The notes under the pieces are model-generated. The model saw only the letters and a program-made list of their open reading frames with translations, ran no database searches and had not been told where the DNA came from. Positions 23,243 to 33,446 of a stretch of DNA of 64,000 nt are shown in pieces. Numbering within the stretch: the first letter of the stretch is position 1; each line of letters opens with the position of its first letter. The translations under genes and the position numbers were made by a program. The DNA is taken from assembly GCA_951799405.1 (NCBI GenBank), contig OX637340.1:1426001-1490000 (forward strand). The letters are read 5' to 3'. Source of the DNA: Agapetus fuscipes (lineage: Eukaryota; Arthropoda; Insecta; Trichoptera; Glossosomatidae).

Positions 23243-24062
23243 AAAACAAGTTTAATTGACATAACAAAGCTATAGTTTCACAAGGTTGGTTGCTAGAGCG
23301 TTTGCTATGGACCCTAATTCCATTGATGTGTGGCGTTTGCCCGCCTAGAAAAAAATAGTCTGGGTTCATTATTTGACAGCAATCAATTTTAAGATGATAG
23401 GAAATGGTTACTGTAATCAAATGTTTACAATTCAACTTAGTCGGAAAAATTCTAACTTACTTGAAGTACCATTTTGAAGGCATAATGATGATTTTGCATA
23501 GATATTAAAATAAATTTGTCAACGGGCGGCTATTTATCATATAAATATTTTCAAATCCATGTAATTTAGCTGAAAAATATTTTCTCCCAAACAAATTGAG
23601 ATAGCAAGTATGAGCTGAGTTTATTTTTTGTTGGTGCAATAAATGAAATATGTTGGACGATACTCTATGATTGGTCAGAAACTTTAACTGGGGAGAATGA
23701 AATTGGTGTCCTTACTGCGGAGCTAGAGTGCTTAAGTTAGTTGGATTGCTTTTTGTAAACTTGAATCAAAAACGACAAGTTTTCGTGTATCTAGAAAATT
23801 GGACGGCGATGTCCACTTTATTGTATTCTCGGAAAGTAAAATAGAAACTGCAATAAAGATTTCCATGAATGGAGTTTTGAAAAATTATGTTTTTCAAAAG
23901 TTACATGTTTGTAAAGTTACTTGCGATGAACAAAATATGTATTTCAATATTTTTTTTTTGTACAAATGAAATAAAAGAATAGTTTTAATGATTTTTTTTC
24001 CAAAGATACTATTACGTTAATAAATTTTTTAGGTTCTTCTTTATCTTGATTGGTTTTGCTTT
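23243..24062. other. Unassigned AT-rich stretch
   Basis: No repeat family of this window and no recognisable frame. Confidence 0.45.
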
Positions 24063-24127
24063 AGATTTTGTAGGGTTTGTGTATTCACACAGTGAAAATT
24101 CATTTTATTTAAAATCAATACACTTGT
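24063..24127 (+). repeat. Penelope-like outer block
   Basis: AGATTTTGTAGGGTTTGTGT, then ATTCACACAGTGAAAATTCA, nearly identical to 55917-55967 and similar to 29165-29198. It lies on the far side of a family C fragment from the Penelope-like body, which is in the opposite orientation. Confidence 0.55.
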
Positions 24128-24129
24128 TG

Positions 24130-24208
24130 GTTTGTGGGCTTGCATCTGAGAGCTTTAAATGAATATATCCTTGCAACTTAGATTATAGATTATAGATAGA
24201 TATTTTTA
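24130..24208 (+). repeat. Family C tail fragment
   Basis: TTTGTGGGCTTGCATCTGAG and TTGCAACTTAGATTATAGAT. It lies between the two oppositely oriented Penelope-like blocks. Confidence 0.6.
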
Positions 24209-24870
24209 TTTTTTATAAGTTATTTTTTATTAAGCGTTGTTTTATTTTCACAATAATATTTTGAATCTCGAGTACTTTCGACCTTCAATATTCAGGTCAT
24301 TATCAAGAGTGATGTATAAAAAAATTAAAATTATTAAGAACAAACCATAGATCAAAATTATATAAATTCAAATAAATAGGTAGGTATAGGTACAATAAAT
24401 ATGAACTTAATTAAAATTAATTACAACAGTCAAAAATTAAAAGAAAGAAAACATAAAATAATATATAATAATTACAATAAATTAATTCAAACATCCGAGG
24501 GTCAAAAAATAAAATAAAATATTTAAAGCACAAATAAAATTATTGAGTCAACACAAAAAGACAAATAATAATAATAACAACAAAATGACAAAGAATAAAA
24601 CTAAAATTAAGGGGATTGGGTTATGGCGGATTGCGGAGAGGAGCAATGAGCAGGGGGGAAGCTAGATGGATTTGAATATTTACAATAGGGCCATTCTGCT
24701 TACATTTATGAATTTCAATTGTTTCTAGGGCATTTAGTTGCCTGTATTTACATTCCGAGTGCAGAACCCTTACATCGTCAATGCCAAAGGTATGGTCATT
24801 TTCGATGCAATGATCCGCCATTTCGGAATATGCAGACAGACCTCTAAATGCCCTATTATGCTCCTTGGTT
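24200..24870 (-). mobile_element. Penelope-like element 3' end with GIY-YIG-domain C-terminal remnant
   Basis: On the minus strand the frame around 24870-24621 reads KEHNRAFRG, then MADHCIENDHTFGIDDVRVL, then LNALETIEIHK and a stop. This is the pattern that closes the endonuclease part of Penelope-like proteins (adH...nH...vLh.e...r...lE.iEI.k). It is followed by ~250 bp AT-rich UTR and the block ACTTGATAATGACCTGAATA...TCGAAAGTACTCGAG...GTGAAAATAAAACAACG (24210-24330) shared with 29.2 and 56.1 kb. RT and the GIY-YIG motif proper are missing. Confidence 0.65.
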
Positions 24871-25134
24871 TTGCTTTAATTTATTTTACAAACTGTTTTA
24901 CAGAACTTTAACCAATGTATTGTAATAACAGCTGTTTATTTATAGATTAACGATGATAGGTAACTGCCCACACACTGTCGTCTTTTATACCTGAGATATA
25001 TACTGTCCTTGATGTCTGTTTTGCTTGCCTAGTACTTTCATGTGATAAATAAAATTAAATTCAGGTAAGTTTTGGTAACATATGTAGATTATTGCATGCA
25101 CTAAGTAGTTACAGCACTTTAAATTTTTATATAT

Positions 25135-25605
25135 TGTTATGTAAATATAAATATTGAAATAAGTATGGATAGTAATAGTTATAAGAATCCTCAAAAGTAT
25201 TGGTAGGTAAGATCGATAATTATGTATAAGTGTAGAATTCTCTAGGCTAAGTAGGTATTTGTTATAATTATAGGAATACTGTATTACATTTGTAGGTAGG
25301 ATTTTGGTTGTGTCTAGGTAGTACGTGAATCATCGAGAAGTAATAATTGCTCTGGAACCGTCTAGCGACTTTAGGTCTAGATCATACTACTCTAAAGAGT
25401 ATAAAGGGTGGGAATGGCCTGCAGAGCGCCAGTATCATAGAGACTTACAAACACATCGAAGTCATCTGATCAGTGAACCAAAACCAAGTGGAATAATCGA
25501 GAAAGTAGTGTGAAAATAAATTTTGTAACTGTGTAAAATAAATAACTATTGAAGAAGACCTGTGTATTTTTAATTTGAAGACAATTGAACCCTAATTTCG
25601 TAACA
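25135..25605 (+). mobile_element. Solo LTR of the same Gypsy family
   Basis: 471 bp, alignable from TGTTATGTAA to TTTCGTAACA with scattered substitutions and small indels relative to the full-length element. Flanked by a perfect ATAT duplication (25131-25134 and 25606-25609). No internal sequence remains, so it most likely arose by LTR-LTR recombination. Confidence 0.93.
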
Positions 25606-25790
25606 ATATTTTCGAATGTATTAAGCTAGGAGGGGCTATGGCTCTGCAGTGCCTTTGCAGTGAATTCACAAAACGGCACTAAAAATATTGTCAATTTATT
25701 ATTATTATTATTAAATTAATGATTCTCTAACATTATAGAATTATTATGCGATGAGAGTTATTCCGTTGATTAGGCCGAAAAAAATTAGGC

Positions 25791-26074
25791 CGATTTATTT
25801 GGTGAGCGCTGTTTTTGTGTGTATCACACCTCAAAAGCTCTCTGCGAGCTTGGTCCTCCCTGTAGAAAGCGCCAATTCTCCAGTGAGACCCAGTTGCTAT
25901 AAGGCTGGATGGACCTTTTGATGACCGGTCTTTGGTAAAGGTGTATGAATTTTTCAACCCAGCGAAGAGCAAATTTGAAAATATAAATGGTATATTTTTT
26001 TGTGCTTTGCCGAGATTCGAGCCCACAACCTTCCATTTACGAGTCCGAAGTGCTACCACTGGACTACGGACCGG
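25791..26074 (-). mobile_element. SINE-A, full-length tRNA-derived SINE
   Basis: Best copy of the family. On the minus strand it begins CCGGTCCGTAGTCCAGTGGT (A-box-like) with GGGCTCGAATCTCGG (B-box-like). An ~110 bp body follows (GCTCTTCGCTGGGTTGAAAA, GACCGGTCATCAAAAGGTCC, GCAACTGGGTCTCACTGGAG). The tail is TTTTGAGGTGTGATACACAC, then AAAAACAGCGCTCACCAAAT. The tail matches the 3' end of the LINE at 47.4 kb. It was copied by LINE machinery; no protein. Confidence 0.88.
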
Positions 26075-28129
26075 ATAAATATGACATGAAAAATAATGAA
26101 ATAACCATGTACTTAAGATGGCCGACCAATTGTTCTCCAATGCAAATTCCTTATTAAAAAGTGTTGTTTGATTGGCATAGAAATTAATACTAAAAGTAAA
26201 TTGCAAAAGCTTTTTTCTACCCTCTACAAAACGCAGTGCAAAATTCTGTGACTTTCACGACAGCCATTTCATTCTTCACTTTGCTCCATCATTATTTAGC
26301 TCTCCGGCATAAAGACTGTGACGATAACGCAGCCATTGTAGAAATAAAAAATAAAACCTTTAAAGGGTAAGAAAGATATTTACAGATAAGGGAGTAACAG
26401 AACGGTGGAATGAGGGGGGAGACTGGGGCGCGATGACAAATGGATGCAAAAGTTAAATTGCGTTAGCCCGGCGGGGAAGTGGTGACGAACCGAATAACTC
26501 GCTTCCGACGCTCTTGCCCGCGTGGCGTCCCGGCGCTGCTTCTGGGCCTACGAGATCTTTCTCACAAGACTTGACGGTTGAGTGCGGCCGTTTAGATTCT
26601 GTAAAGAGTGTGAACTCTTTTGTTTTCAAATGAAACCAAATTCATAAAGTTTGAAGTTTAATTTTATCATGTGTTTGATTGTAGGTCTTCTTAACATACT
26701 GTTTAACTTATAGTCTGTGTAAAAATAAATAAAAAATCCACAATCAAAGCAGTTCTTCATCATTTGTTTTATCCATTACAATTAACATTTTTATAGGTAA
26801 TGTTTTTTAAAGTAATATGAATACTTTATTTGATAAAATAAGTGGTTTTAATGGTGAGAACAGTACAATAAATGTTCTGATTTGTATCGCTAATTTATTT
26901 GCTGAGCTATTTTTATTGAAGATATTATAAAGCTTTAGGTATTATTTAAGTTTCATAAATTATTCCAAAAAAGCAAGTTTTTATCAAAATACCTATAAAA
27001 CTACCAATTCTGAATTGCTGGAAGTCCTTGGGTAAATACTTTATGGTGAAGCACATGAATTCTTCAACCCAGCATAGAGCATGTGTTGAAAATTTAATGT
27101 TTTTTTTTGTGCTCCGACAGGATTCAAAACACAGACTGGTTAGTGGCGAAAACAAAAAATAAAAAATCCAAAGAATGGAAAAACATAAAAATTAAAGTAA
27201 AACTGGCGGTACTGACACGCTCTACTTCTAGGTCCCATTCCTCCCACACCCCCTCGCTCTCGCTCAACCGCTTTTTTGCCTTCACAAGAATCCCTTTAAT
27301 ATTGTGATAAAATAGTTTGAATAGTTTAGCATCTGTATAAATGTATAAACCCTCTCCCCCTTGTAAATATCTTACGCGCGGAGCCTGCGTCTCGGCGAAC
27401 AGTGGAAGGTTCCGGAAAGCGCGAGCGGTGGTAGGGGGATGAAAAGGGCGTTTATCTTTTTATTTATAGTTGTACGTTATAAACGGATCTTCGAGAATAC
27501 GTCTCTATGCGTTGCCGCGTGAGGCATTGTTATGGGGAAGTCGTTATAATAAAATAAGCCGAATGCTTAGTATGGTGAATGATATTATTGCATTTTATTT
27601 CACTTTGTGCGTATCGTTGTTTCAATGCGTGTATTTTTTATGAGTTCATGTACGAGTTTTTATTTATTTTATTATTTTGTATTTATACTTTGCAGCTTTG
27701 TATTTTTAATGTCTTAATTTTACTATGGCAAATAATTTTCAAACCTTCTTATTTGTAGTATTATTTTTTACTGATTTATTGTTATCGATGTACCATGTAG
27801 AATTTCTTTCCTCTAAATTTGAAGATAAACCCATTTTGGTTGACAATTAGATTGAAGAAAGTACTTCAAGAAATACGTTGTACAGACAAAACATGTCTTT
27901 TTTAATAAAATAAAGTATGGTTTTCTCTACGTTTTCTTTCATTTTTGTTGGGATATTATTCAAACACTAAGCTGAGATAGAAACAAAAAAAACAAAAATG
28001 TAAAATCTTCCCCAGGAATGCTTAAGTACATTGTGGATGAAAAACCTACGACAAGCGTTAAACAAAAACAAAAAGTCTTGTTTAAAGCTCTAACATTTAA
28101 CGTAAAAAGCCACAATACACAACTAAAAA
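26075..28129. other. Unassigned, two GC-richer single-copy patches
   Basis: 26420-26600 (GCGTTAGCCCGGCGGGGAAG, GCGTGGCGTCCCGGCGCTGC) and 27370-27450 (CTTACGCGCGGAGCCTGCGT) stand out in AT-rich DNA. A fragment of SINE-A lies between. They could be conserved noncoding DNA; no frame supports an exon. Confidence 0.4.
27010..27145 (-). mobile_element. SINE-A fragment, degenerate
   Basis: AATTCTTCAACCCAGCATAG and GTGCTCCGACAGGATTC match the body and B-box region on the minus strand; both ends are lost. Confidence 0.65.
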
Positions 28130-28442
28130 CTCAACTAAGCTACACATATAGTGCAATTTCTTGCCGCGTTATCCCCGAAAGGTTTCGCATGTGGTGAGTG
28201 GAACCTATTTATTTTTACAGGGCCGGCCTTACGCCAATCACTTCAGTTTAAGTAGGGGTTTCCCAGCTCCCGAGGGGGCTGATACTCATTTCTTATGAAG
28301 GCTGAGTAAACCTTGCTGTTATATTATTTGGGTGTGAAATAAACATCGAAACGGGAAATCATTTTTGATACCCTCGGTGGGATTCGAACCCGAGCTTACG
28401 GCATAGAATGCAAGAATTCTCCCACTGAACTATCGACCTGAC
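28130..28442 (-). mobile_element. SINE-B, near full-length
   Basis: Same layout as 15.05-15.38 kb, with the B box GGGTTCGAATCCCACCGAGG intact on the minus strand and the end GATAACGCGGCAAGAAATTG. It abuts a family C repeat. Confidence 0.85.
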
Positions 28443-28450
28443 ACAATCTA

Positions 28451-28702
28451 TAATATATAATCTAAGCTGCAAAGATATGTTAACATTTAAGGCTCATATT
28501 AAAATGCATGCCCACCGACAGGCACATGTAGGTTCACGCCTACACATTCTGCATGCGTGCATACAAATAAATAAAACCTCACATGAACATAAACCTTGCA
28601 ACTCCTGCCGTTTTTTCCTGAAACCAGGGTGGCATTGGCAAAAGTGAACCGATTTTTACAGCACGGGGGGTCAGCCTCATAGCAACCTATCAGTCAAGGA
28701 GC
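28451..28702 (-). repeat. Family C repeat, near full-length
   Basis: TATAATCTAAGCTGCAAAGA to GCCTCATAGCAACCTATCAG then TCAAGG. Immediately follows a SINE-B copy. Confidence 0.8.
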
Positions 28703-29164
28703 ACAAAAAATTATAAATTACAATGACTAGAGATATCGATAAAAGCGAAATTTAAAGAAAAGAGGCTCACAGTAAAGAAACAATACTAAATATTCAAGTG
28801 TCTTAGAGTGGAAGTTGGCAGGAAGGGGTTGTCTTAATCAAGTTATTACACGTCTGTACAGGCTCGTGCCTCGACCCGCAACCGCTAAAAGTTACCCGAG
28901 ACCTGGAACATGAGTGTAATATTGATTAACTACCGAACAAAATTAACATTTGAACCTGACGTTTTAGGCTAATTGCGAATGGCAACCCCGAGAGTGGTAG
29001 ACCACCAGCTTTCTCCCCTTTCTCCTCTCTCTCAGCTCGGTCTTCACCTAATTGCCTCAGATAAAATTCAACTACAGGCGTCTAAAAGCAGCGCAAGTTA
29101 GTGCCTTAAGACGCCAACTAAGAATGCTATTTACAAATAATGACAATTGTTATTTCACTTTTTA
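28703..29164. other. Unassigned
   Basis: Moderately mixed composition, no repeat or frame recognised. Confidence 0.4.
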
Positions 29165-29377
29165 AAGTTTGTGTATTCACAAAGTGAAAATTCATTTTTA
29201 TAAATAATTATAAAAACACAGAGTTTTATTTTCACAAATTGAGTATTTATTTCAACCTCAAGTAGATAATGACGTTGATCAAGTTGATAATGACGTGAAT
29301 AAGTCGAAAGTACTTGAGGTTGAAATAAATACTCAATTTGTGAAAATAAAACTCTGTGTTTTTATAATTATTTATAA
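29165..29377. mobile_element. Foldback Penelope-like end with 67 bp perfect arms
   Basis: 29198-29264 and 29311-29377 are perfect inverted repeats of 67 bp around a 46 bp loop. The loop and right arm carry GATAATGACGTGAATAAGTC, then GAAAGTACTTGAGGTTGAAA and GTGAAAATAAAAC, the end block of the Penelope-like element at 24.2 kb. The left outer block GTGTATTCACAAAGTGAAAA is also shared. Confidence 0.75.
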
Positions 29378-29529
29378 TGGTTATTTCTGTTGATGGTCAC
29401 TTGATATTTTGACCCTAATTTATTAGTTGGTTTATCGATAAACTATCGTTAAATTCATAGCAGTTTCTTATTGATAATAACTATTGTTGTGGTTTGAAGC
29501 ATAATGGCTTGTCTGTAATAGAACATAAT

Positions 29530-29602
29530 CTATAGCTTCGCTGGTAGAATGCTTGCGTTCCAAACTAGAGAATTAGGATTCAATTCCCTCCAAGGGTCTT
29601 AT
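29530..29602 (+). mobile_element. SINE-B-like tRNA head fragment
   Basis: CTATAGCTTCGCTGGTAGAA and AGGATTCAATTCCCTCC correspond to the A and B boxes of SINE-B. The body is missing; it runs straight into a family C tail. Confidence 0.5.
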
Positions 29603-29603
29603 C

Positions 29604-30099
29604 TAATCTAAGTAACAAAGATATGCAACATTAAGGATTAATATTATGTGCATTTTCAAAAGTAGATATGTATAATGTGAGGGTTTTTCCACTGACAGAT
29701 GAACGACACAATTATATTACAACAACCACATTAAATGTTTACTATATTCGTTTCACAATTACATATAACCACAACACACAATATTATTTATTATCCTAAT
29801 TTTACACCAGCTTGTGGCTTTCTCCCCAGGGAAGCTTCTTCTGTCTTTTTGCATTCTTTTGTTTTCCTTTTTTTTTTATTCAAATTCAAATATAATGTTC
29901 TATTCTACTAAACAAACAAATTCATCTCGTTACAATAAGTTAGCGCTTTTAAACATGCCACTTATGCACAGTAAAAAAACCCTAATCTCAAATGAACATA
30001 CACCCTGCAACTCTTGGCGACCTTCCCTGAAACAGTTGGCAAAGTGAACCATTTTCTACAGCATGGGTGGTCAGCCGCATACCAACCTATAAGTCAAGG
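29604..30099 (-). repeat. Family C repeat interrupted by ~260 bp
   Basis: Tail part at 29604-29695 and head part at 29953-30099 (CCCTGCAACTCTTGGCGACC ... ACCAACCTATAAGTCAAGGG). The unrelated AT-rich insert between them (29696-29952) was not identified. Confidence 0.65.
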
Positions 30100-30229
30100 G
30101 TGTCAAAAATAATATCCCGTTTCGTTGTTTATTTGAAACCCATTTAATCAAAATACACGTCATTGACAATCCGAATAAATGAGAGCTTAAGCAACCCAAG
30201 GATTACTCGTGGTTTTGATGAGTGATAAT

Positions 30230-30456
30230 CTATAATCTAAGTTGCAAAGATATATTACATTAAGGATTCATATTAAATGCATTCCCATAAACAGACACGT
30301 ATAAGTTCGCGGTAACCTACAATATGAAACCCAATCTCAAATGCACATACACCCTGCAACTCTTGCCAACCTTCCTTGAAACAGGGGTGATATTGACAAA
30401 ATGAAACATTTTTTTACAGTATGGGTGGTCAACCTCATACCATCCTATAAGTCAAG
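30230..30456 (-). repeat. Family C repeat, near full-length
   Basis: TAATCTATAATCTAAGTTGC to CATACCATCCTATAAGTCAA. Confidence 0.8.
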
Positions 30457-31017
30457 TAATACAGACAATTAATTTATTGAGAGAAAACAACTGAAAAAGT
30501 GAATCGGAAAAATGAAGCTAAATTTTAAATTCTTTGCTGAAATTCGTCATTCAAAGATAACATTGGAATGATTTTTGTTAGATTTTCTCTCTCGCCGTAT
30601 CTTGAGAATAAGACGCCGAACCAAAAAGAAAAAAGTCCAGAGTTATGTAGAGCCGAGGAGAATGCCCGACCTTTTTTATTGACGTTTTGTGCAAATACGT
30701 AGGCTGGGGGGGAGCGATGAATGAAAATAAATGAACGGGTCCAGGGGGTGGAGCAGCCCTCACAAAAGGCAAACCACCGAAATGACCGAAATTAACAGAA
30801 CGTGGAAATATTTCGCCTGAAGAAATCGCGTCTCTCGTCTGTGAATGTTTTTGTTACGCGTTTCTTCCGGCGTCTGATTCATTTTTGTTTATTCAAACAG
30901 TTGTCCCACCCACCCAACAATGTGTTCATTTTTTAAGAAGAAATATTTATTTTCTATCACTTCTTTGCTTGGTTTTTTCAAGGTTGAAAGTTGGAGAATT
31001 CTTGAAATCGTATTTGA
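30457..31017. other. Unassigned
   Basis: A CpG-containing patch at 30590-30860 without coding support. Confidence 0.4.
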
Positions 31018-31265
31018 TTCTTTGGCTTATAGGTTGGTATGAGGCTGACCACTCATACTGTAAAAAATGGTTGACTTTGCCAATGTCACCCCTGTTTCAG
31101 AGAAGGTTGGCAAGAGTTGCAGGGCTTATGTTCATTTGAGATTGGGTTTTTATATTGTAGGTTCACATGCGGCATGTGTTAGCGCGAACTTTTAATGTCT
31201 GCTTGTAGAAATGCATTTAATAAGAATCTTAAATGATATATATCGTTGCAGCTTAGATTTAGATT
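31018..31265 (+). repeat. Family C repeat, full-length
   Basis: TTGGCTTATAGGTTGGTATG, TTCACATGCGGCATGTGTTA and end TTGCAGCTTAGATTTAGATT. Confidence 0.85.
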
Positions 31266-31404
31266 TTTAGACCGTGGTTTTTTATTGTTCTTCTTGCTCA
31301 CGTTTCATTACTATGCAATGGGTAACTTCTTTCAAAATATGCTACTTTGTTATTGGATTAAATGGAATTATTACATTACTGTAATTGCGACTATTGAAAA
31401 AAAA

Positions 31405-31905
31405 ATACTTTACGAAGTATTTACAATAATAATTAAAACTACACAATTAAAATGTATTTATCGGATATTAGACGAACCATTATAAGAGAACTAACATTAT
31501 TCTCGACGTTTTAAGCTAACGTCTTCAGAAGACAGGGGCTGTCCATATATTACGTCATTCGCATTTAGAGGGGGGGGGGGTCTGGTCTGCGGATGATGGT
31601 AAATGATGTACGAGTACCAGAAGTGACGTCGTTTTTGTAAATACCAATTTTTACAAAATATACAAAATAGTATGCAAGTAATATAACATGATTAATTATT
31701 AAGCTCATCCATTATTACAGCAAGTGGGGGGGGGGTCATTAGATAATGACTATAGGATGATTGTAGGGGGGGGGGGGGGGTCGAAAATCGGCCAAAATCG
31801 ATGACGTAATTTATGGACGGCCCCACACCGTCTCTGCACGTCACTAACGAAACGTTGAGAATAATGTAAGTTTCTTGTAAGTTATATTGTAAATATGTAA
31901 ATAAT
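31405..31905. mobile_element. Foldback repeat family G, interrupted copy
   Basis: CGGATATTAGACGAACCATT and CGACGTTTTAAGCTAACGTC at the left; GTCACTAACGAAACGTTGAG and TAAGTTATATTGTAAAT at the right. The halves are inverted to each other. The insert at 31535-31824 splits the centre. Confidence 0.7.
31535..31824. mobile_element. DNA-transposon-type MITE with GGGGCYGTCC ends, nested in a foldback element
   Basis: 290 bp. The first and last 24 bp are inverted repeats with 2 mismatches (GGGGCTGTCCATATATTACG at the left). Flanking ACA on both sides (31532-31534, 31825-31827). The uninterrupted relative at 57.05 kb reads GAGACACCCTCTCTGC, which shows the empty site and confirms a 3 bp duplication. 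Contains G runs of 9-14. Superfamily not assigned. Confidence 0.85.
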
Positions 31906-31947
31906 TATAACCCAAGTTTCAGAGATGTGCCGGTTACTTCTGAGACC

Positions 31948-32017
31948 TTTAATGAGGACCGAACCCTACACCGTTCGCATAGAATGCTAGTATTTAAGTA
32001 ACTGAGCTATCAATCAG
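31948..32017 (-). mobile_element. SINE-B-like tRNA head fragment
   Basis: On the minus strand, GATAGCTCAGTTACTTAAAT and GGGTTCGGTCCTC resemble the A- and B-box regions of SINE-B. No body. Confidence 0.5.
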
Positions 32018-32365
32018 TAGACTTATAAAATTGAATAGATTAATTTAATATACAATTTCACCAAGGGATAAAAGAAATCTCGAAAATGGCACAACAAAGC
32101 TCACATCCAAGTTTTGTTTCAAACATTCAATCAAATTTTAAGTCCACGCTGCAGGTGCTACGTGCCGTAATCAGAGGCGGGCAGTGGTGTCACGTGTGGA
32201 GACCACAAAGTCATCGCTCGTGCGGCGACTAGTGCCACGGCAAACTGGTCACAGACAACCTATCCACAAACAGCTCGGTCATGGACAAATGGGACACACA
32301 ACTTTTCGGTCAACGGAATGTTGGTGACTCGGCCATAGATAGCTTCTTCACAGACACATCGGTTG

Positions 32366-32870
32366 ACCGGTCCGTACCCTTAGTACGAGTTGCAAAACTT
32401 AAGTAAACTAAAGTTTACGGAAAGTATTAAAAAGTGATTTCCCCCTAGCCGTTTTTGTTTCTAACACTTTATGGTCTTAGCAAAAGAGTTACAGTGATGA
32501 AGAAAATCAAGCTCAAACAAACAAAAACGGCAGATTTTGGTGAAAACCACTCTTTAATACTTTTCGTAAACTTTACTTTACTTAAGTTTTGCAACTCGTA
32601 CTCTGGGTACCGTAGTCTAGTTCTTCTTCTGACTCGTTCATGGAAGGTTGTGGGCTTGAATCCTGGTAGAGCATCAAAAATATACCATTTTTATTTTCAA
32701 AGATGCTCTTCGTTGGGTGCTAAATTTATATACCTTTACCAAAGACCGGTCACCAAAGGTCCATCCAGGCTTACAGCAATGGGGTATTGCTTCAGAATTG
32801 GCACTTTCTACAGCGACGAATTCACACAAAAACAGCGCTCACCAAATAAACCATCCTAATATTATTATTT
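32366..32870 (+). mobile_element. SINE-A split by a foldback insertion
   Basis: ACCGGTCCGTA at 32366-32376 and CCGTAGTCTAG from 32610 are one SINE head divided by the foldback at 32377-32608. The body (GGCTTGAATCCTGGTAGAGC, CACCAAAGGTCCATCCAGGC) and tail (TTCACACAAAAACAGCGCTC) follow to a (TTA)n end. Confidence 0.8.
32377..32608. mobile_element. Short foldback element inserted in a SINE-A head
   Basis: Arms of ~80 bp: GTACGAGTTGCAAAACTTAA at the left and TTAAGTTTTGCAACTCGTAC at the right, with a few mismatches inward. CCGTA occurs on both sides, compatible with a target duplication in the SINE. The middle resembles the 57.3-58.0 kb palindrome (TTATGGTCTTAGCAAAAGAG). Confidence 0.75.
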
Positions 32871-33144
32871 GTCCACACGTCTTTTCGCTCAACGGAATTT
32901 TGATCACATGGCCATAGATAACTTGTTTACACACACATTGGTCACGCACAATTTGGTCACACTGCAGTTTGTACTCAAGACTTTTCGGTTACATGCAATT
33001 TCTTATGGCTCACTGACAGCTCCATCAAAAACCCTACAATTTGCTAAATTTTAGTAATTTCAAAGGTTTTATGGAAATAAAGTTTTCTGTGACAGAGATG
33101 TCTATAAACCTTTATTGTCTGTGACCAAAAAGTGTAAACGAACT

Positions 33145-33290
33145 GTTGTGTTTACAATAATTATAACTTTACAGTTAAATTTATTTATCGGATATTACAC
33201 GAACCGTTTAATTAAAACCGTTAATATATTTTTTAACTGTGTGGTTATAATTATTGTAAATATGTCAAACGACCGTAATTCCCACCTAAA
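33145..33290. mobile_element. Foldback repeat family G, short copy
   Basis: Outer arms TTTACAATAATTATAACTTT and GTGGTTATAATTATTGTAAA pair; the interior keeps only TCGGATATTACACGAACCGT. Confidence 0.6.
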
Positions 33291-33446
33291 CCTACGACCT
33301 GTTGTGTGACTAAATTATACAAGACTAATGTGTCTGTAGCCGAGTTGGTTGTGACCGAAAAGTTTGTCCGTGGTTGATTTGTGAATTGATCGATTTGTCC
33401 GTGGACAAGTTGTCTTTGACTGATTTGTCGTGGCACGGCGGCGACA

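Larger units (their letters stand above)
32221..33446. repeat. Long imperfect palindrome built of degenerate GGTCACAGACAA-like units
   Basis: The left segment (GCCACGGCAAACTGGTCACA, then GACAACCTATCCACAAACAG) and the right segment (CTTTGACTGATTTGTCGTGG) are inverted to each other. Both consist of loosely repeated short units of the type (A)CTTTTCGGTCAACGG / TTTGTCCGTGG. A split SINE-A and a G foldback lie inside. Confidence 0.5.

Noticed and set aside
24985..25194. Small ORF at the left edge of the solo LTR
   Set aside because: AT-rich, I/Y-rich chance frame that overlaps the LTR.
31735..31790. G-quadruplex regulatory element
   Set aside because: The G runs are internal to a MITE and look like slippage-prone simple sequence; function is not supported.
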